Below are positions 9,366 through 19,385 of a stretch of DNA of 64,000 nt, piece after piece (the stretch's first letter is position 1; every line of letters starts with the position of its first letter). The stretch is from Lachnospiraceae bacterium M18-1. GTDB lineage: Bacteria; Bacillota; Clostridia; Lachnospirales; Lachnospiraceae. The stretch spans positions 186,001 through 250,000 of the forward strand of contig KE159612.1 in the NCBI GenBank assembly GCA_000403295.2, given 5' to 3'. The position numbers and the translations under genes were made by a program. Under the pieces are notes generated by a model. It did not search any database. It was not told the DNA's origin and saw only the letters and a program-made list of their open reading frames with translations.

Positions 9366-10637
9366 ATGTATTGTGCAAAGTGTGGGAAACAACTTGGAGA
9401 CAAAGATCTTTTTTGCGGATATTGTGGAGCACCGACGGGGGTGAATGAGAATATGAATTCAGAAACAACTGATATACCTGTTACGGAAGAACCACGGAAT
9501 ACGGATTTCGAGATACATGAAAAAGCTCCTGCGGAAAAACAGGGAGGTATAAAAGCAAGAAGAGGAGTAATGCTGTCAATGGGAGCAATTGTCTTGTTTT
9601 TAATATGTCTTTGTATATTTGCAATATCATGTGGGAAAGAATCAGACAGAAATGATTCTGCAGGGAATGAAAGCATAAAACCTGAAGAAGTAAAGGAAGA
9701 AACGGCATACACAGAAGAAACGCAGGAGAAAGCAGAACGCACGGAAGAACCGCTCATTGAGAAGCCGCTGTTAAAAATAGCAAGAGGTTATGATGAAGCT
9801 GGAAATCTGGTGAGAGAAATTACATATGACAGAGATGGAAGCAAGGTGGAATATGAGTACGACCCGGATGGTAATTTGATCACTGAGACTTCATTTGATG
9901 AACAGGGCTATCAGACTATACGGTACACATATGACAGTACAGGGAATGTCATTCGGGAATTTGAACTTGAGTATGACAGTAATGGAAATACAATAAGAGA
10001 AAGGTTTTTTTCACCAGACTCTCAATATGAAAGTGTGGACGAATATGAATATGATAATGACGGAAAAGTAATAAAAAAGAGAACCATGGCTTATACTTTA
10101 GGCGAGGCATATGACTATTATGAAGAATATGATTATACCTATGATGATGACCGTATAAAAAGGATTGATAGATATAATTCTGATATGAATACTGGAGGTA
10201 GCAAACATACGGGAGGCATGGAATTAGAATATGACAGCAGCGGAAGATTGATTCAATGCCGTGAAGAATATCCGTTTGATGATAAAATTGTCGATTTTAA
10301 CAGTGCAGCAGACTCAACATTGGTTGTAAGCTATGAAGTTGAGGATTGTAACATCGTTGGAATTAGAGAGGAGGAATGTGACCGGAACGGTAGGTTGCTT
10401 GCGATACGTGATTATAACAGCGATGGTGAAGTGGAGTGTTTACAGAAATATGATTATGACAGCAGAGGCCATTGTATAAAACGCAGCATTATTTGTTATA
10501 GTGCCTTAGAAGAGACACAAAGAGAAGTATATGAATATGAGTATGACAGCGACGATCAATTAAAAGTAGAACGTTACTACGATCGCGAAGGAAACTTGAA
10601 TTATGAGATTACAATGGAATATGAATATTATGAATGA
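9366..10637 (+). CDS. zinc-ribbon membrane protein with YD-like repeats
   Basis: This 423-residue protein has a zinc ribbon (CAKCGKQLGDKDLFCGYCG), one membrane helix (about 62-84) and an E/K-rich stalk. About 280 residues of YD/RHS-like repeats follow (YDEAGNLVREITYDRDGS, YDSTGNVIREFELEYDSNG, YEYDSDDQLKVERYYDREG). YD repeats form beta-rich shells in RHS toxins, but no toxin tip or core cleavage motif is visible here, so it is more likely a surface fibre or binding module. ATG 9366 follows GGGAGG by 8 bases. It ends one base before the likely EssC start, so the two are probably translated together. Confidence 0.82.
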   Translation: MYCAKCGKQLGDKDLFCGYCGAPTGVNENMNSETTDIPVTEEPRNTDFEIHEKAPAEKQGGIKARRGVMLSMGAIVLFLICLCIFAISCGKESDRNDSAGNESIKPEEVKEETAYTEETQEKAERTEEPLIEKPLLKIARGYDEAGNLVREITYDRDGSKVEYEYDPDGNLITETSFDEQGYQTIRYTYDSTGNVIREFELEYDSNGNTIRERFFSPDSQYESVDEYEYDNDGKVIKKRTMAYTLGEAYDYYEEYDYTYDDDRIKRIDRYNSDMNTGGSKHTGGMELEYDSSGRLIQCREEYPFDDKIVDFNSAADSTLVVSYEVEDCNIVGIREEECDRNGRLLAIRDYNSDGEVECLQKYDYDSRGHCIKRSIICYSALEETQREVYEYEYDSDDQLKVERYYDREGNLNYEITMEYEYYE

Positions 10638-10638
10638 C

Positions 10639-13600
10639 ATGGCATTCACGATTTTTGTCTACTTCAAAGACACCTGCCGTCAGATCTCTCTGGACTCTAA
10701 CACTAGCGTGACGATTGGAAGTACAAAGCGAAATACATTGTCGATTCCGGATTCGGGGCTGGCGGATGCACAGTTTTCATTTGTACCGCAAAAAGACGGT
10801 CATGTGGATCTGGTTGCAAAAAGTGGCGTGTTTTCAAAAGGAACCGAGATTGCGAAGTCACCTGTTTCCATTGGTGACGTATATACATGTGGGGAGGTTT
10901 CCGTATACATATGTCCAAAACAGGCGGATTATGAACGTTCCGTACATCTATCCGAGAACCGTGAATTTCTGATCGGAAGAAGCCGGGAATGCTCTATCCG
11001 TTTTTCAGATAAACGGGTATCTTCGCGCCATGCCAGAATTTCCTTTGAAAGCGGCCGGTATAAACTGACCGATCTGGACAGCAAAAACCATACCTTTGTA
11101 AATGGAAAACAGATTACGGCTCATTATTTAAAGGATGGGGATGCCATATGGATCGGCTATTACGGCATCGTGTTTGAGAGCGGGGAACTTTCCTTCCTGA
11201 ATACGGGCGATGAACTTCGGCTGATGCTCGATGAAAAGGAGATTGTCCGCAGGTATCCGTTTTTCCGGCGTTCCCCGCGGCTGAAAAGCCCGCATGATGT
11301 CAGGACAGTGGAAGTCCAGCAGCCGCCCGATACAGGGGAAAAGCCCCAGGTCAACTGGCTGCTTGTGTTCCTTCCTCCGTTGGGAATGGTGGGAACATCG
11401 GTGCTGATCATGTACGTAAGCAAAGGGAGTTTGATGAATCTGCTATACATCCTGCCGATGTCTTTTATTACGCTCCTGACCACGGTTATTTCTTACTTTG
11501 CACAAGTACGGAAATATCATAAAGACAGAAAAAAGAAAATCAAAAGCTATGATGAATATATGGAACAGGTGATGGCCGGGCTGGAAGCGGATTACAGCCG
11601 CCAGCTTTCTTTGGCGAATACGGCAAATCCTGAAACCGGGTATTGTCATGAAATCGCTGCGAACCGCATGCGCCGTTTGTGGGAACGCTCCGCGGAAGAT
11701 GAGGATTTTTTGGAAATGCGTCTTGGGAAAGGCATTCTTCCATTAGAGACGGAGATCAGTCTGCCGAAAACTGCCATTGGAGAAGACAGAAACCCACAGC
11801 TTGAAAAACTGCGGAGCAATGTGGAAAACATACGGATGGTCAGAGACATTGCGGTAACGCTGCCTTTGAATGGCACAAGGACGGTGGGAGTCGTGGGAAA
11901 CCGGCAGGTCGGGGTAAAAGCTGTCCAAAACGGAATCATCCAGCTTGTGACGAATCACAGTTATACGGAACTGAACCTGGTTGTGATCGCCAACGAGGAA
12001 AATTATGGGGAATGGGCATGGACAAGATGGCTTCCCCATATCTGGGACAGCAGCCGGCAGATGCGTTTTCTCTCTTCCAATAAAAAAGAGGGATCCGAAC
12101 TGCTCGGATATTTCGAAGAAGTTTTGAAAAAACGGATGGATTTCGCGGCACGTGAAAAAAATGGGGGTACTGCGCTGCTCCCACATATCGTTTTTGTGGT
12201 TACAGATTATTCACTTACGGAAAACAGGGGATTTCTCAGGCTGGCCGCGACTGCTGACAGTTCTGTGGGAATAACGGCATTTCTGCTGTTCGACAGCCTG
12301 AACAAATTACCAAAGGAATGCGATTGGTTTGTGGAGTTGAACAATTCAGGGGGCAGCCTGTATTCAAAAGCAGACAGTACAGGCAAGATTTCATTTACGC
12401 TGGATGACTTTGAAGAATATGAGAGGTTTGCCCGGACCATGGCTCCCATCCGGGACCGCAGCTTTACGCAGGGCGGTTCTCTCCCTCATTCGGTTACATT
12501 TTTTCAGGGATATGGCATCAAGAATGTAACAGGGCTGCAGATGCTCAGGCGCTGGACATCCGCAAAACCTTATGAATCCCTTGCCGTCCCGATCGGTACG
12601 AAAGAGAACGGCAAAGCATTCCTCTTTGATATCCATGAGAAAGCGCACGGCCCCCACGGGCTTGTGGCCGGGACGACAGGATCCGGAAAATCTGAGGTTC
12701 TCCAGACATATATCCTTTCCATGTGTATCCATTTTCCACCGGAGGCAGTTTCCTTTGTGCTGATTGATTTTAAGGGAACCGGTCTGGCAGGCTCCTTGAA
12801 AAGCCTCCCGCATATTGCCGGAGTCATAACAGACATTGATGAAAATATCCAGAGAAATCTTTTTTCGCTGGAAGCGGAGATTGAGCGCAGGAAAAAACTG
12901 TTTGCGGAAGTATCAGGAGAGGAAAAGAAAATCCAGGATATTTATGAATACCAAAAGGAGTATTATAATGGCAATCTGCGGGAACCGTTGTCCCATCTGA
13001 TCGTGGTGATTGATGAATTTACTGAGTTAAAATCTAAATTCCCGGACTTCATGGCGGCTGTGGAACGCGCTTCCAGAGTTGGGCGGACGCTCGGAATCCA
13101 TCTGATCCTTGCGACACAGAAGCCTGGGGGAGCTGTCTCCGATGAGATTAGGGCGAATACGAATTTTAAATGGTGCTTGAGAGTCAAGGAAGGGGAGAGC
13201 AAGGATGTGCTGGGGAGGCCGGAGGCGGAAAGGATTTCCCAGGAATATCCCGGCAGAGCCTATATTCAGGTTGGGAATAATGAGATTTTTGAACAGGTAC
13301 AGATTTATTACAGCGGGGCGGAGGTTCCAAATGAGGAATCTGCCGATGCCATACAAGTGTCTTTTGTGGATGCGATGGGGCACAGGGAAGCCATAAAGAC
13401 AGGGAGCCAGGGTGAAAAAGAGTCGCAGGAAAAGGAACTGTTTTCGCTTGTGAAATACATTGTGTCTGAAGCGGTACAATCCGGAGGGATACCGGCGGCA
13501 AGGAAAATCTGGGAAAAACACCTGCCAGACCATGTTTCCCTGCCGGAGCTTCCGCAGAGCCGACCGCATTCCAGGCTTTCGGCCGTTATTGGAATCACGG

Positions 13601-15021
13601 ACGATCCACGCCGTCAAAGGCAGTATCACTGCGAAATTGATTTTTCCGCAGAGGGCCATATCCTCATCTACGGGGCACCGGGCACAGGAAAGACAATGCT
13701 TCTGCAGACCATCGTGATGTCCCTGGCAGAGCGGTATACGCCGGACGAGGTCAATATGTATGTCATGGATTTTGGGAGCTGGAGCATGAAAAATATGCAG
13801 GCGCTTCCACATATGGGCGGTGTGGCAAATGGGAATGAAAGCGAAAAGATCACGAAGCTTGCCAGAATGCTGGCAACAGAGCTTGACAGGCGCAAGATGA
13901 TGTTTGCCCAGAAGGGGGCGGGCAGTCTGGAAGTATATAGGCAGGTTTCCGGTCGTTCTTTGCCGTCCATCATCATAGCCGTGGACAACTTTGCGCCGAT
14001 CCGGGAAATGTATTCGGACATTGAGGAAGTATTTGTGCGTTTGTCCCGGGAGGGCAGCGGTTTTGGAATTTATCTCGTGATAACGGCTTCGTCTTTAAGC
14101 GGAAGTGTCGGCTATAATCTGAGTCAAAATTTCAAGCAGGCTCTTGCGCTCAGGATGACGGAAAAGGCAGATTACAGGGATATTGTCGGAGATACCCAGG
14201 GGTTGGAGCCATCCAAAATAGCCGGGCGCGGGCTTGTGCGTGGGAATCCACCGATGGAATTTCAGACAGCCCTTGCAGTCCCGGCAGAAAATGACGTGGA
14301 ATATGTGGCCAATTTAAAACGAAGATGCAAAGAACTTGCCGATGGTTGGACAGGAGAGCTTCCGCAGGAAATCCCGGTCATGCCGGAGATTGTCCTGCCT
14401 GGGCATATCAGGGGAATTTCGCCTGACAGGATTGTTGTGGGATTATCAGAGGAAGAGACCATGCCAGTCACATTTCCGCGCGACAACCGGCTGACTCTGA
14501 TATCCGGTATGGAAGAGAGCGGGAAAACAAATATGCTGCGTATAATAGCCAGACAGCTTGCCGGGACATGCCGGGTTCTTTTCGTGAACGCGGACAAGGA
14601 AGAGGATGCGGGGAAAAGAATCGCGGATATTATCCGCAGGGCTTCTGCGGAAGAAAAGACGGCGCTCTTTGTGGATAATTTCCCCAAATGGCTCTCAGAA
14701 GCGGATTATCAAACATTAAATGATCTGGAAGATCTGGCGGGGGACAGGAAGAATCATTCCTTTTCACTCTATGCCGCGGGTGATGCTGCCGAAGTGATAC
14801 AGGAAAGCAGCGGGATCGTGGGCAGGATGATCCGGTCAGGATATTCCATTTTACTTGGCGGCAGTTTCCAGGAACACAGCTGCCAGTTCGAAGTGGGGAA
14901 TATCGGCTATTTACAGAAAGAACAGCAGCTTCCGCCATACTATGGTTATCTGGTTTGGAAGAAGAAAGCAGTGTTGTTCAAGGCACTCTATTGGGAAGGC
15001 GGTGGTGGGCATGGCGTATGA
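10639..15021 (+). CDS. essC: type VII secretion ATPase EssC with FHA domains
   Basis: This protein of about 1460 residues is the motor of a Firmicutes type VII system. Residues 1-90 form an EssC-type N-terminal beta domain. Residues about 98-165 are an FHA domain with FLIGRSRECSIRF, SSRHARI and KNHTFVNG, the residues that read phosphothreonine. Two membrane helices lie at about 238-280. Three FtsK/SpoIIIE ATPase domains follow, with Walker A motifs GTTGSGKS (near 676), GAPGTGKT (near 1010) and GMEESGKT (near 1289) and Walker B sites IVVIDEF, IIAVDNF and LFVDNF. Only the first Walker B keeps the catalytic glutamate after aspartate. Start candidates are ATG 10603, 10621, 10630 and 10639; I prefer 10639. 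It overlaps the next gene by 11 bases. Confidence 0.96.
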   Translation: MAFTIFVYFKDTCRQISLDSNTSVTIGSTKRNTLSIPDSGLADAQFSFVPQKDGHVDLVAKSGVFSKGTEIAKSPVSIGDVYTCGEVSVYICPKQADYERSVHLSENREFLIGRSRECSIRFSDKRVSSRHARISFESGRYKLTDLDSKNHTFVNGKQITAHYLKDGDAIWIGYYGIVFESGELSFLNTGDELRLMLDEKEIVRRYPFFRRSPRLKSPHDVRTVEVQQPPDTGEKPQVNWLLVFLPPLGMVGTSVLIMYVSKGSLMNLLYILPMSFITLLTTVISYFAQVRKYHKDRKKKIKSYDEYMEQVMAGLEADYSRQLSLANTANPETGYCHEIAANRMRRLWERSAEDEDFLEMRLGKGILPLETEISLPKTAIGEDRNPQLEKLRSNVENIRMVRDIAVTLPLNGTRTVGVVGNRQVGVKAVQNGIIQLVTNHSYTELNLVVIANEENYGEWAWTRWLPHIWDSSRQMRFLSSNKKEGSELLGYFEEVLKKRMDFAAREKNGGTALLPHIVFVVTDYSLTENRGFLRLAATADSSVGITAFLLFDSLNKLPKECDWFVELNNSGGSLYSKADSTGKISFTLDDFEEYERFARTMAPIRDRSFTQGGSLPHSVTFFQGYGIKNVTGLQMLRRWTSAKPYESLAVPIGTKENGKAFLFDIHEKAHGPHGLVAGTTGSGKSEVLQTYILSMCIHFPPEAVSFVLIDFKGTGLAGSLKSLPHIAGVITDIDENIQRNLFSLEAEIERRKKLFAEVSGEEKKIQDIYEYQKEYYNGNLREPLSHLIVVIDEFTELKSKFPDFMAAVERASRVGRTLGIHLILATQKPGGAVSDEIRANTNFKWCLRVKEGESKDVLGRPEAERISQEYPGRAYIQVGNNEIFEQVQIYYSGAEVPNEESADAIQVSFVDAMGHREAIKTGSQGEKESQEKELFSLVKYIVSEAVQSGGIPAARKIWEKHLPDHVSLPELPQSRPHSRLSAVIGITDDPRRQRQYHCEIDFSAEGHILIYGAPGTGKTMLLQTIVMSLAERYTPDEVNMYVMDFGSWSMKNMQALPHMGGVANGNESEKITKLARMLATELDRRKMMFAQKGAGSLEVYRQVSGRSLPSIIIAVDNFAPIREMYSDIEEVFVRLSREGSGFGIYLVITASSLSGSVGYNLSQNFKQALALRMTEKADYRDIVGDTQGLEPSKIAGRGLVRGNPPMEFQTALAVPAENDVEYVANLKRRCKELADGWTGELPQEIPVMPEIVLPGHIRGISPDRIVVGLSEEETMPVTFPRDNRLTLISGMEESGKTNMLRIIARQLAGTCRVLFVNADKEEDAGKRIADIIRRASAEEKTALFVDNFPKWLSEADYQTLNDLEDLAGDRKNHSFSLYAAGDAAEVIQESSGIVGRMIRSGYSILLGGSFQEHSCQFEVGNIGYLQKEQQLPPYYGYLVWKKKAVLFKALYWEGGGGHGV

Positions 15022-15328
15022 AGACGAGATGCGGCGGCAGTCAAGGATTCTCAGAGATTGCGCCCGGAGCGCGCAGAACCAGAGGAACAGAGCGGGAGCC
15101 TATGTAGACAGTGCGGATCAGTGGTGGAAAGGAAAAGGGGGTGAAGCATTTATAAAAGAATACAAAGAGGTCGATGGGGACATCGGTAAATTTTTAAACG
15201 CGGTCAACGCTGCGGCAGATCAGATGAACCGGCTGCCCTCTCTGATCCAGAAGGCAGAGCAGGAACGCAAAAGGGTGGCGGAGAAGAAAGCGAAAGCCGC
15301 GGCAGAAGCAGCAAAAAATAAAAAGTAA
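15011..15328 (+). CDS. WXG100-family protein with charged tail
   Basis: This 105-residue helical protein has DQWWKGKGGEAF near residue 38, giving the W-x-G turn between two helices, and ends in a K/A/E-rich tail (VAEKKAKAAAEAAKNKK). Such small proteins are secreted as dimers or act as partners of larger T7SS substrates. Its ATG overlaps the end of essC by 11 bases, so expression is coupled to the ATPase. A canonical YxxxD/E export motif is not clear; KEYKEVD near 50 is the nearest match. An EsxA/YukE-like role is inferred. Confidence 0.85.
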   Translation: MAYEDEMRRQSRILRDCARSAQNQRNRAGAYVDSADQWWKGKGGEAFIKEYKEVDGDIGKFLNAVNAAADQMNRLPSLIQKAEQERKRVAEKKAKAAAEAAKNKK

Positions 15329-15344
15329 AAAGGAGAAAAGAAAC

Positions 15345-15638
15345 ATGGCAGACAGAATCAAATTAAGCGCAAGTGAGGCATCATCCGCAGTTCGTTCAAT
15401 CAAGGGCAAGGCGCAGGAGGCGCAGAGCGTCGTAGGAAATCTTCAGCGGGATATCGGCAACGTGAAATCCTGGTGGGAAGGGGATTCTGCCATTGCATTC
15501 GTGGAGGAATTCAGTAAGTCGAAAAAAGAATTTGACAAGATGATTGAATGCATCAACAAATATGGCGACATGCTGATGAAGGCGATTGAAATCCAGCAGA
15601 AGGCGGATGCGGATATCGCGCGGCAGATGCGGTCTTAG
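15345..15638 (+). CDS. WXG100-family protein (EsxA/YukE-like)
   Basis: This 97-residue protein is typical WXG100 in length: helix, the turn SWWEGDSA (W-E-G near residue 44), then a second helix. The end (QQKADADIARQMRS) carries no aromatic export motif. AGGAGAAAAGAA lies upstream of ATG 15345, 16 bases after the previous gene. The two adjacent WXG100 proteins may form a heterodimer, or this one may homodimerise and serve as the secreted marker of the system. Confidence 0.92.
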   Translation: MADRIKLSASEASSAVRSIKGKAQEAQSVVGNLQRDIGNVKSWWEGDSAIAFVEEFSKSKKEFDKMIECINKYGDMLMKAIEIQQKADADIARQMRS

Positions 15639-15753
15639 GAAATGCTAAAGAATTAATCGTTACATTTGACTTGCCTAAATTTTTTTATATTGCGTCATAT
15701 GCAAAGTTAATCCAGACAATAGGGAGCAGGTACTGAAAAATGTGCCTGTTTTC

Positions 15754-15778
15754 CTCTGATGGAAATATAACATCAGAG
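15754..15778 (+). promoter_or_regulatory. hairpin directly before the ribosome binding site of the 15795 gene
   Basis: CTCTGATG (15754-15761) pairs perfectly with CATCAGAG (15771-15778) around a 9-base A+T loop. GAAAGGAAAGAG and ATG 15795 follow at once. It could slow RNA decay or tune translation. The rest of the 156-base gap (15639-15794) holds only an A+T-rich stretch and a weak CAGGTAC/GTGCCTG stem. Confidence 0.4.
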
Positions 15779-15794
15779 AAAGGAAAGAGAATCC

Positions 15795-17597
15795 ATGGCT
15801 AAGTTATCGAATGCGGAAATGGCTGTCCTGAATTCACTTGTATATATCGACATAGATTACACGGAAAAAGATGGTAAAAAGCTGGGTGAAATCATAGAAG
15901 AGATTGAAAAGAACGACTCCTGGTCGAGGCCGGAGAGTGAAATCAGCAGGGAAGAGTGCAGAGAGACTTTTCGGGCGATCAAGAACAACCCGTCACTTCA
16001 GCAATTGGAGATTTTTCAAAAAAAAGAATTAGATTATAGTTATTATAGCGATGCCCGTATTTTGACTTTGAAAAACGGTGATACCCCAATTGTCATTTTC
16101 CATGGGACAAGCGGTAAAGCAGAAGAGGAGGATAATTATGCGGGGGCAAATCTGTCAGATACAAATTCACAAAAAAAGGCTTTGGAGTATATCAACCGTC
16201 TTCATGATGACTACGGATATGAAAATATTTCTGTAACCGGGCATTCAAAAGGCGGCAATAAAGCGATGTATGTGGCAGTGCTGTCGGATTATGTGACGGA
16301 TTGTGTAGCTGTTGACGGACAAGGATTCTCACAGAAATTTGTAGATAAATACCTGGCTAAGATTGAAGCAAAAAAGAACAATATTACGTTATTAGCCCCG
16401 GATCAATCCATCGTAAATGCCTGTTTGCGGAATATTGCTGGAATTACAATATACATTTCAACAGAAGGGATTGATGAAAAGTCAGCGGAGTTTGGGGGAT
16501 TGCCATTTCATAAACCTAATATAGTTTTTTACATTGATGAAGATGGAAACCCTCAATTACGAAATGAAAGTACACGTGCGCTCATTCCGGATATCGTAAA
16601 TCTATTTACTGAAATCGTATCCGGAGGTTGTTGGATTTTTGAGAAAGGAGAAAAACTCTTACAGATTATAGGAGCGGAAATCGCAGGCGGAAAACCAGCG
16701 AATGCCTTGGCATTAAGCGTGCGGATTGGAAGCCTTCTGGCAGGTACTGTCCCAGGGGTGTCGGAAGAAATCAAAGCAATCCTGACATCGTCAAAGAAGT
16801 TTTTTGGCCTCGAAAACGGGATTGATGCAGTACGTCTGCTGGAAGTTACAGCGATCGTATTGGCAGCAAGGATTGCCCTGTCTTCTGGCTTTATTACAGC
16901 AATCGCAAACGCTGTTATTGCAGTCGTAGCAGTATGGGCAGTGGTGAAAATTTTAGAAGAGGTAATTCCGACATTGATAAAGTCAGGAATCGATTTGATG
17001 AAAGCAATCGGACTTGCAATTGAAATGGCGGTCTCCTGGATAGCGGAAAAGCTTGCGGACATCGGCAAAGCAGCCATTGAAGGATTTCATAAAGCGGTCG
17101 ATGACGCGGTGCGTCTCGGCCAGCTTGCGGTGGATGCCGCCCGCGCGGTAAAAGAAGCCGTCTCCGGTGCGGTGAAAAACTTTCTCTCAAACGCAGGCAA
17201 ATTTTTTGACAATATTGGGAAAGGCGCAAAAAACTGGATTGGCGGAATATTCGGCACACCCGGCGCGGCAATCCAGCATGCACAGCGTATTCACGTTACC
17301 ATGTCAAAGATTGAGGAGATGCAGAAGCATCTATCCAGCCTGCAGCAGAGTTACGAAGATGCAAAGAAAACGTCGGGCAATGCTTCTTTTGCGGTCAACA
17401 GTGTATATAACTACTACAGTGAGTCCTATGTACGAAGCTGCTGCCGTGAAATCCAGAATCAGCTAAAAAAAGCGCAGGGTTATATCAATTTGGCAGAACG
17501 GGAGCTTGACCGGAAACGGAAGGTACTGGCTGTGGCGGCAGAGTCTTATCGAAGGGCGGACAGAGAGGCAGTGGATTTGGTTAAGAATTATACTTAG
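15795..17597 (+). CDS. alpha/beta-hydrolase (DUF2974/Mbeg1-like) with membrane segments and helical tail, putative T7SS substrate
   Basis: This is a 600-residue protein. Residues about 1-270 form a lipase-like alpha/beta-hydrolase with the nucleophile elbow GHSKGGNKA (near 147-155), in the style of DUF2974/Mbeg1-like proteins. An aspartate/histidine pair (LLAPDQS near 200; PFHKP near 238) could complete the triad. Residues about 330-420 hold two or three hydrophobic segments. The tail (about 430-600) is long amphipathic helix with a DAVRLGQLAVDAARAVKEAV stretch and a helical hairpin near the end, similar in feel to WXG/LXG export modules but at the C-terminus. It lies between the WXG100 and WG-repeat genes. 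A secreted or membrane-active lipase is inferred; no immunity gene is evident. Confidence 0.72.
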   Translation: MAKLSNAEMAVLNSLVYIDIDYTEKDGKKLGEIIEEIEKNDSWSRPESEISREECRETFRAIKNNPSLQQLEIFQKKELDYSYYSDARILTLKNGDTPIVIFHGTSGKAEEEDNYAGANLSDTNSQKKALEYINRLHDDYGYENISVTGHSKGGNKAMYVAVLSDYVTDCVAVDGQGFSQKFVDKYLAKIEAKKNNITLLAPDQSIVNACLRNIAGITIYISTEGIDEKSAEFGGLPFHKPNIVFYIDEDGNPQLRNESTRALIPDIVNLFTEIVSGGCWIFEKGEKLLQIIGAEIAGGKPANALALSVRIGSLLAGTVPGVSEEIKAILTSSKKFFGLENGIDAVRLLEVTAIVLAARIALSSGFITAIANAVIAVVAVWAVVKILEEVIPTLIKSGIDLMKAIGLAIEMAVSWIAEKLADIGKAAIEGFHKAVDDAVRLGQLAVDAARAVKEAVSGAVKNFLSNAGKFFDNIGKGAKNWIGGIFGTPGAAIQHAQRIHVTMSKIEEMQKHLSSLQQSYEDAKKTSGNASFAVNSVYNYYSESYVRSCCREIQNQLKKAQGYINLAERELDRKRKVLAVAAESYRRADREAVDLVKNYT

Positions 17598-17614
17598 GAG
17601 ATAATAAGGAAGAG

Positions 17615-19041
17615 ATGCCGAAAGCCAATGTGGAAAAGAAAAAAGAAGAATTGGAAACTGCGGAAGAGCAGCAGACAAATGAAACTGAGAAGAAGACTGC
17701 TCTTTACCCATACTGCGAAAATGTTGACGATAAAAATCTTTATGGCTTCATGGATGTAAGCGGAAAAACAATTATCTATCCGTGCTTTTCAGATGCTGGA
17801 TCTTTCTATGAAAACAGATTTTGTCCGGTCAGTCAGGATGGACGATGGGGAATCATTAATTCTTCTGGCGCTACTGTCGTAGATTTTGAGTATTCTGAAA
17901 TTGATGCCAATCCATCTGAAGATTTTTGGACTGTCCGGGACAATGATTGGAAATGGGGGTTTGTCAATCCGAAATCTACAAAAAAATTCCTTGTCAATAC
18001 AGCGAATATGGTATTTTTTCAGATGGTATTGTACCTGTCAAGAAGAATGATTATTGGGGAGCTATTGACAAAGATGGAAAAGTCGTCGTGGATTTTATTT
18101 TCGATAGAATGTCCACAAGCTGTACTTTGTTTGATACAAATTATAGTTTGCCCCGTTTTGTAAATGGCATGATTGGTGTAGAAGTTAATGGTACATATGG
18201 AATTATTGACTCTGCCGGAAATTATGTGATTCCAATGACTAAAGACTCTTACGGAAGGGAGATCGTTATCGGGAATACATATTGTGCCAGAAACCATAAT
18301 ACTTACTCTTATACAATTTTATATGGTCTTGATGGTACTGAGATATTAAATACGGAAATTGGCTGTTGCGCAGGGACGATAAACGATGTTGCTTTTCTAA
18401 ACGGCTGGGGTAATGTATATGCCCTTGATCCGCAAGGGAACATCATTGTTGATGTTAATAAAGACATATACCCTTTATTGGAGGATTCAACTGTAAATAA
18501 TAGTAAACCAGAGAGTAACATCAATTCCCATCTATTTTATGTTAAAGAAATGAAAGATAAAACTGGATTTGATAATTGGACGTATATTGAAATTTATACG
18601 AATGATGGAAGGGGTAGATATGTATATAATCTGATTAACGATTCCGGGTCATTGTTCCTGGATCACTGGTATGACCAGATCAGCAGATCCGAATCCTATA
18701 TTGCGGGTTATGATGAACAACTCCATACCACAGATTTATATAATTATGATGGTGTTCTTCTGCATCAATATGTAGGAGCGTTTACTGATTTTGCGGGCGA
18801 TGATTTCCTTGTAGATAAGGAAGGAAAAAAAGTAATCCATTTACCGGATGGAATTGTTGAAGAATACGTTTCAGTAAGTCCCATTGATTCTTCTTCCGCC
18901 GTAATCGTGCATGATGATGTGTTTTATGGAGTCTATAACAATACTGGTTATGTTGGTAAGGGTATCATTTATAATAAGATTTCTTATGACCCCGAAAGTC
19001 ATATCTGCTCAATGGAATTAGGAGCAGAAACCCGAAAATAG
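17615..19041 (+). pseudogene. WG-repeat protein split by a frameshift at an A7 run
   Basis: The start (ATG 17615 after AAGGAAG) reads a charged N-terminus, then WG repeats (DGRWGIINSSGATVVDFEYS) to KWGFVNPKSTKK at about 17986. The continuation IPCQYSEYGIFSDGIVPVKK and further repeats (DYWGAIDKDGKVVVDF, GTYGIIDSAGNYVIP) runs in another frame to 19041. Adding one A to the run 17980-17986 restores a protein of about 475 residues. WG repeats are probable beta-propeller or solenoid binding modules. As read, translation stops at 18163. Slippage in the A run during replication or transcription could restore full length, or this may be a sequence error. Confidence 0.8.
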
Positions 19042-19128
19042 CGTATTGGTATTGATGGCACGGCGAATTTTTTAAGATCTTTCGACTGACGGTAAATATG
19101 GAACAGTGCATACTTATGGATAGGAAAG

Positions 19129-19368
19129 ATGGATATGACGGATAAGGTAATTGTGACGATGATATATTCTGACCGGGAGTTCGACATGGAACTACCCGCA
19201 AATACAAAGATTGAACAGATAAAACCCGCGATCGCCGCGGCGCTGCGGTGCAAAGGCATACATCTGCCCGAAACCTTCCAGCTTGCAGGCAGCAGACGTC
19301 TCCTGGAGGAATCCGCTACACTGCTGGAAAACGGAATCTGGGACGGCAGTTATTTGAAGATCATCTGA
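19129..19368 (+). CDS. EsaB/YukD-like ubiquitin-fold protein
   Basis: The 79-residue product has the YukD/EsaB pattern: a beta hairpin (VIVTMIYSDREFDMELP), helix (IEQIKPAIAAAL) and C-terminal strands ending DGSYLKII, as in ubiquitin folds. EsaB/YukD is a small cytoplasmic component of Firmicutes type VII systems that regulates or assists secretion. GGAAAG lies upstream of ATG 19129; ATG 19135 is possible. It is 17 bases before the phosphatase gene. Confidence 0.85.
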   Translation: MDMTDKVIVTMIYSDREFDMELPANTKIEQIKPAIAAALRCKGIHLPETFQLAGSRRLLEESATLLENGIWDGSYLKII

Positions 19369-19385
19369 GGTGGAGGGCTGGCCTT

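Noticed and set aside
15664..15695. TTGACT...TATATT as a promoter before the hydrolase gene
   Set aside because: Spacing is only 14 bases.
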